A DNA stretch of 8,826 nucleotides. Source: DATGIQ01 sp035295665. Its GTDB lineage: Bacteria > Planctomycetota > Planctomycetia > Gemmatales > Gemmataceae. Positions 6,293 to 8,826 of this stretch are shown here, in pieces (the stretch's first letter is position 1; every line of letters starts with the position of its first letter). The notes under the pieces were generated by a model. It was not told where the DNA came from. It saw only the letters and a program-made list of their open reading frames with translations, and searched no databases. The DNA is taken from the NCBI GenBank assembly GCA_035295665.1, contig DATGIQ010000462.1, positions 1-8,826 on the forward strand, read 5' to 3'. The position numbers and the translations under genes are program-made.

Positions 6293-6453
6293 TGACCGTC
6301 GGCGAGGTTGAAGAGTATTTTGCTCGTGTTTGCTGTGAGGCCGGCGTGGCCGTCGGAGAGCCGGATGCGATGCGGTATTTCCTGAATTGGTGGGATGAAA
6401 CTCCGAGGGAGGAAGGCCTAAACCCAACATTCGTGTCACCAGGGGCAAAGTAG
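6292..6453 (+). CDS. Small hypothetical acidic protein
   Basis: A 53-codon frame beginning MTVGEVEEYFARVCCEAG and continuing through DAMRYFLNWWDETPREEG to a TAG at 6451-6453. Codons are strongly G-first, the composition is balanced with aromatic and acidic residues, and the segment 4-43 looks like two amphipathic helices, so it reads as genuine protein rather than a shadow. The start overlaps the stop of the upstream small frame by one base. An AGGG lies about ten bases upstream as a weak ribosome site. The end (LNPTFVSPGAK) looks less ordered and might be read-through after a truncation. I recognise no family and assign no function. It could be a small accessory protein of the element marked by the half tRNA nearby. 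Confidence 0.5.
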   Translation: MTVGEVEEYFARVCCEAGVAVGEPDAMRYFLNWWDETPREEGLNPTFVSPGAK

Positions 6454-6605
6454 CAGCTTATAGGCGGCGATCGCAGTCCCCGAGTCCGCGGACGACGAAG
6501 CGTGACGACCGGACCCGTTCTGTCGGAGTCGGGAAAAATCTCCAAGGACCTTGCACCGGGCAACCGCTTTGGCCCCCGCCAGAATGGGAAAATTGGAAAA
6601 CGGGT
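6454..6605. other. Intergenic spacer without recognised features
   Basis: Between the small acidic ORF and the promoter-like sequence at 6606 I see no gene on either strand with protein-like composition, and no strong repeat. The available frames are Arg/Ser-rich shadows. Confidence 0.5.
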
Positions 6606-6633
6606 TTGTCCTTTCTGTTACGATCGATACACT
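6606..6633 (+). promoter_or_regulatory. Possible sigma-70-like promoter for the hairpin array
   Basis: TTGTCC (6606-6611) and TACACT (6628-6633) are separated by 16 bases. Each matches four of six positions of the -35 and -10 consensus. Transcription would begin near 6640, at the start of the hairpin array that ends in the terminator at 6744-6795. The -10 overlaps the first small inverted repeat (6629-6642). Planctomycete promoters are poorly defined, so this is only a suggestion. Confidence 0.3.
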
Positions 6634-6795
6634 GATTAGTGTTGCGGAGCCTTCTGCCAAGCGGCTCCGCTCAATAGGTGAGACCTAAGTCGGAAGACTA
6701 GATGAAGGGCAACTCGGCCGTGCCGGGGGGCTCGCTGACGAGTAAGCCGACGCGGTGGAATACCCGGGAGGTGTTCCACCGCGTCGGCTTTTTTT
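6629..6795 (+). ncRNA. Candidate structured RNA: seven consecutive hairpins ending in an intrinsic terminator
   Basis: The stems follow one another almost without gaps: ACACT/AGTGT (6629-6642); GCGGAGCC/GGCTCCGC (6644-6670); TAGGT/ACCTA (6675-6687); AGTC/GACT with a GGAA loop (6688-6699); CTCGGC/GCCGGG with one T-G pair (6713-6727); CTCG/CGAG with a CTGA loop (6731-6742); and the 17-bp terminator stem (6744-6790) with its T-tract. No protein-like frame explains the stretch. A possible promoter lies just upstream, predicting a transcript of about 155 nt. It could be an independent small RNA or a 5' leader/attenuator controlling the plus-strand genes at 6875 and 7160. I recognise no known riboswitch or RNA family. 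The individual short stems could occur by chance; the density and the terminator give it weight. Confidence 0.42.
6744..6795 (+). terminator. Strong Rho-independent terminator
   Basis: AAGCCGACGCGGTGGAA (6744-6760) is perfectly complementary to the right arm at 6774-6790, a 17-bp GC-rich stem with a 13-base loop. It runs into seven T residues (6789-6795) followed by GTTTC. The T-tract lies only on the plus side, so it stops rightward transcription. The nearest upstream plus-strand ORF ends 290 bases earlier, so either that transcript has a long structured 3' end or a non-coding RNA is terminated here. Confidence 0.92.
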
Positions 6796-6874
6796 GTTTC
6801 GGTGGCACGGCTGGGCGTCGTGCGGAAGAATTCTGCAAGTCGTGTGCTCATCCGCCCGGAAACGGCACTGAGCA

Positions 6875-7075
6875 ATGGTTGGTGAGGGTCAGTTGAAATT
6901 CCAGGATGCGGTGCAGGAGATCTTTGCCGTGCCGGTGCTGCCGGCACGCTTCCCCGACCTGATCAACGACAAGAATGCCCTGATTGCCGATACCTTTGTC
7001 CTTCCCGACCAGGCGCTGGGCGATGTGACGCCGGCGCTGCGGGATCCTGCGGTGCGTGCCGCGGGTGTGACTTGA
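6875..7075 (+). CDS. Small hypothetical protein or gene remnant upstream of the second surface protein
   Basis: This 66-codon frame (MVGEGQLKFQDAVQEIF, then VLPARFPDLINDKNALI and LPDQALGDVTPALRD) has strongly coding-like codons, with G-rich first positions and G/C-rich third positions, and a natural residue mix. A TGA lies two codons before the ATG, so it cannot extend upstream in this frame. The ribosome site is weak. It begins 79 bases after the terminator and ends 84 bases before the surface-protein gene on the same strand, so they may share a transcript. I recognise no family. It has no signal peptide or membrane segment. It could be a small real gene or the preserved middle of a larger lost gene. 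Confidence 0.4.
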   Translation: MVGEGQLKFQDAVQEIFAVPVLPARFPDLINDKNALIADTFVLPDQALGDVTPALRDPAVRAAGVT

Positions 7076-7146
7076 TCGATCTCTTGTCCGCCGGCGTGGC
7101 ACCTGACCGAAGCAGGCAACTTCCCACGCTCGGCCCTATTCTATAT

Positions 7147-7150
7147 GAGG
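7147..7150 (+). promoter_or_regulatory. Ribosome binding site GAGG deciding the start of the second surface protein
   Basis: GAGG lies nine bases before the ATG at 7160. An in-frame ATG at 7145 would add five residues (MRTLP) but has no Shine-Dalgarno upstream, and it overlaps this site, so 7160 is preferred. Confidence 0.55.
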
Positions 7151-7159
7151 ACGCTTCCC

Positions 7160-8826
7160 ATGACTCTGCGTTCCTGGATTGAGAAGCTGGTCAACCCCCT
7201 CTCCCGTCGGCCCCGAGGCGCTCATCGGCCGGCTCCGCGCCCGCAGCGCTGGGCCAACCTCAGGCTGGAGTATCTCGAAGACCGCCTGGCACCGGCCACC
7301 ATTACCGTGATGAACAACAGCGACGGCGTCGCTCCCGGTCCGGCCGGTTCGCTGCGCAATGCCATCAACACCAGCGCCAATGGCGATGCCATCATCTTCA
7401 CTCCCAGTCTCGCCGGGCAGACCATCACCCTGACCAGCGGATCGCTTGGCATCGTTCACAACCTGACCATTCTCGGCCTGGGAGCCAACCTGCTAGCGGT
7501 CAGTGGCAACCACAACATAGAGGTGTTCATTGTAAACCCCGGCACCACGGTACAGATGACGGGTTTGACGATCGAGAACGGCAATATACCGGCCCCCTTT
7601 ACGGGTGGCGGCGGCATCCTCAACGCTGGCACCCTGACCCTTACGGCCTGTACGATCAGCGGCAACACAGCGACCGGCCAGGCAGGCGCCGATGGGGAGG
7701 GGGGCGGCGGCGGTGGTGCCGGGATCGGCGGCGGCATCTGCAACTATGGCGGCACTCTAACCATGCAATCCTGCACCGTCAGCGGCAACGTCGCCACCGG
7801 CGGGAAGGGGGGCAACGGTAATGCTAATGGCAGCGGCGGCAACGGGGGCGGAGGGACTGGGGGCGCCGGCTCGGTGGTTAACTCGGGCACTCCCGGAAAG
7901 CCTGGCGGCTATTGGGGCGGCGGCGGCGGCGGCAGTTACACTTTGGGCGGCAATGGCACGGCCGGCGGCGCCGGTGGCAGGTTCGCCGGTGGCGGTGGGG
8001 GCGGAGATCCCGGGGCCGCTCCCGGCGGATTAGCAAATTACTCCGGAAAGGGTGGTGACGGCGATGCTGGCCCCTTAGCCGGGGGCGGAGGCGGAGGCGG
8101 AAGCGGCCTTGGCGGTGGCCTGTTCAACAGGAAAAACGGCACGGTGACCATCACCAACTGCACCTTTTCGGGCAACATCGCCCAAGGCGGCAACGGCGGC
8201 AACGCGGGAGGCGGTACTGCCGTCGGCGGCAACGCCGGCTCTGGGTTAGGAGCCGGCATCTGGAACAGCGGAACGATGACGATCACCTCCAGCACCATCG
8301 CCGCCAACACTGCCCTCCCCAGCTCCGGCGGCAGCGGCGGCGGGAAGAACCAGCAAGGCTTTACCGGCGGCGTTGCGAATGACATTTTCGCTACCAGCCC
8401 GGTTCGCGTCGATAGCTCCATCATCGCCAAGAATACCGACACGGGAGGGGCGCCCGATGTCCTCAATAGTTTCACCGACGTGGGCTACAATCTCATCGGC
8501 AATACCAGTGGCAGCCTCGGCGGCATTTTCGGCTTCACGGCACTGACCACGATCACCGGCGCCGATCCGCTCTTGAACGCGCTGGGCAATTACGGCGGCC
8601 CGACCCAGACCATGTCGCTACGCTTCAACAGCCCGGCCCTCAACAACGGCGATCCAGCCAACGGCGTGACCATCGACGAGCGTGGAGCCGTCCGCGGTGC
8701 CTCCACCGGACCCGGCAGCATGGCCAACGCCGGCACGATGCCCGACATTGGTGCCTGGGAGGCCAGCTCGCTCAATATCGTCACCGCCAACTTCATCGGC
8801 GGCCTTGTCGGCGATTCTTCGAATAT
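7160..8826 (+). CDS. Planctomycete surface/secreted beta-helix protein with glycine-rich insertion, 3'-truncated by the window edge
   Basis: Open for 555 codons to the window end. The N-terminus (MTLRSWIEKLVNPLSRR) is basic with no classical signal peptide, then carries the planctomycete signature LEYLEDRLAPA (36-46). Residues 64-142 align with the minus-strand protein at 2449-5472: SLRNAI / SLRDAI, TITLTSGSL / TITLTTGSL, LLAVSGN / VIAVSGN and MTGLTIENGN / ISGLTIANGN. Beta-helix units (GGGILNAGTLTLTACTISGN, GGGICNYGGTLTMQSCTVSGN) lead into a Gly/Asn/Ala-rich segment (171-320). Two more beta-helix units follow, then a choice-of-anchor Q-like ending: NYGGPTQTMSL (477-487), FNSPALNNGD (489-498), DERGAVRG (506-513), DIGAWE (529-534). 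The usual SPAIDAG is SPALNNG here. Residues after 535 start a further region cut by the window. Likely an exported cell-surface protein; adhesion or matrix role is inference. It may follow the small ORF at 6875 in one transcript. Confidence 0.92.
   Translation, partial: MTLRSWIEKLVNPLSRRPRGAHRPAPRPQRWANLRLEYLEDRLAPATITVMNNSDGVAPGPAGSLRNAINTSANGDAIIFTPSLAGQTITLTSGSLGIVHNLTILGLGANLLAVSGNHNIEVFIVNPGTTVQMTGLTIENGNIPAPFTGGGGILNAGTLTLTACTISGNTATGQAGADGEGGGGGGAGIGGGICNYGGTLTMQSCTVSGNVATGGKGGNGNANGSGGNGGGGTGGAGSVVNSGTPGKPGGYWGGGGGGSYTLGGNGTAGGAGGRFAGGGGGGDPGAAPGGLANYSGKGGDGDAGPLAGGGGGGGSGLGGGLFNRKNGTVTITNCTFSGNIAQGGNGGNAGGGTAVGGNAGSGLGAGIWNSGTMTITSSTIAANTALPSSGGSGGGKNQQGFTGGVANDIFATSPVRVDSSIIAKNTDTGGAPDVLNSFTDVGYNLIGNTSGSLGGIFGFTALTTITGADPLLNALGNYGGPTQTMSLRFNSPALNNGDPANGVTIDERGAVRGASTGPGSMANAGTMPDIGAWEASSLNIVTANFIGGLVGDSSN
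7670..8119 (+). repeat. Glycine-rich low-complexity coding segment
   Basis: Residues 171-320 of the second surface protein are about half glycine, with Asn, Ala and Ser. They are encoded largely by GGC/GGT and include an almost uninterrupted GGC tract (about 7914-7933) and GGGGGCGGAGGCGG-type runs near 8080-8100. The segment interrupts the beta-helix repeats and has no counterpart in the paralogue at 2449-5472. It recalls Gly-rich PGRS-like sequence. Because the tract is made of triplets, slippage would change length without breaking the frame. Confidence 0.8.

Noticed and set aside
5918..6464. Direct repeat AGCTTATAGG at 5918-5927 and 6455-6464 as a possible target-site duplication.
   Set aside because: Ten-base matches are expected by chance many times in a window this size, and the repeat does not align with the tRNA break or any element end.
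6702..6896. Plus-strand 64-codon frame across the terminator.
   Set aside because: It runs straight through both arms of the 17-bp terminator stem and the T-tract, and the product has no protein-like character.
7670..8119. Tandem Gly-codon repeats considered as a CRISPR or non-coding satellite array.
   Set aside because: They are in frame within a continuous coding sequence, lack uniform repeat/spacer spacing and are explained by glycine-rich protein sequence.
8038..8475. Minus-strand proline-rich frame (145 codons) within the second surface protein.
   Set aside because: Poly-proline here is only the antisense of the GGC/GGN glycine codons of the plus-strand gene, which has a complete family pattern.

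Overview
The window looks like an accessory region of a high-GC Planctomycetota genome, most likely Gemmataceae-like. The main evidence is two very large secreted or surface proteins. Both begin with the planctomycete N-terminal signature (LELLEGRCVPS in one, LEYLEDRLAPA in the other) and continue into Pmp-like right-handed beta-helix repeats and a choice-of-anchor-Q-type ending. The taxon is inferred from these motifs, not from a marker gene.

Layout: (1) Positions 2-2433, plus strand, hold a compact phage-derived block of three overlapping genes: the C-terminal part of a PLD-like HKD nuclease/phosphodiesterase, a small terminase-like helix-turn-helix protein, and a complete large terminase with intact ATPase and nuclease motifs. 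No portal or capsid gene follows. The large terminase runs tail-to-tail, with a 15-base gap, into (2) a 1007-residue minus-strand surface protein at 2449-5472. That protein has about 15 beta-helix repeats, a choice-of-anchor-Q-like segment, two PKD-like domains and a C-terminal domain that I believe is common in this lineage. (3) Positions 5473-7159 are a mostly non-coding junction. It contains a leader hairpin, a cluster of three inverted repeats, an AT-rich patch beside an exact 38-nt 5' half of a tRNA-Arg(CCT) (a probable integration scar), two tentative small overlapping ORFs, and a run of seven consecutive hairpins ending in a very strong intrinsic terminator (candidate structured RNA). 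A further 66-codon coding-like ORF follows. (4) Positions 7160-8826, plus strand, hold the first 555 residues of a second surface protein, paralogous to the first but carrying a long glycine-rich insertion. It runs off the window end.

Interpretation: the terminase block and the half tRNA suggest a decayed or rearranged integrated element. The divergently oriented surface-protein paralogues are typical planctomycete cell-envelope cargo. No complete new defence or metabolic system is visible. The most unusual signals are the hairpin array with terminator at 6629-6795, the tRNA half-gene scar, and the portal-less PLD/TerS/TerL cassette.
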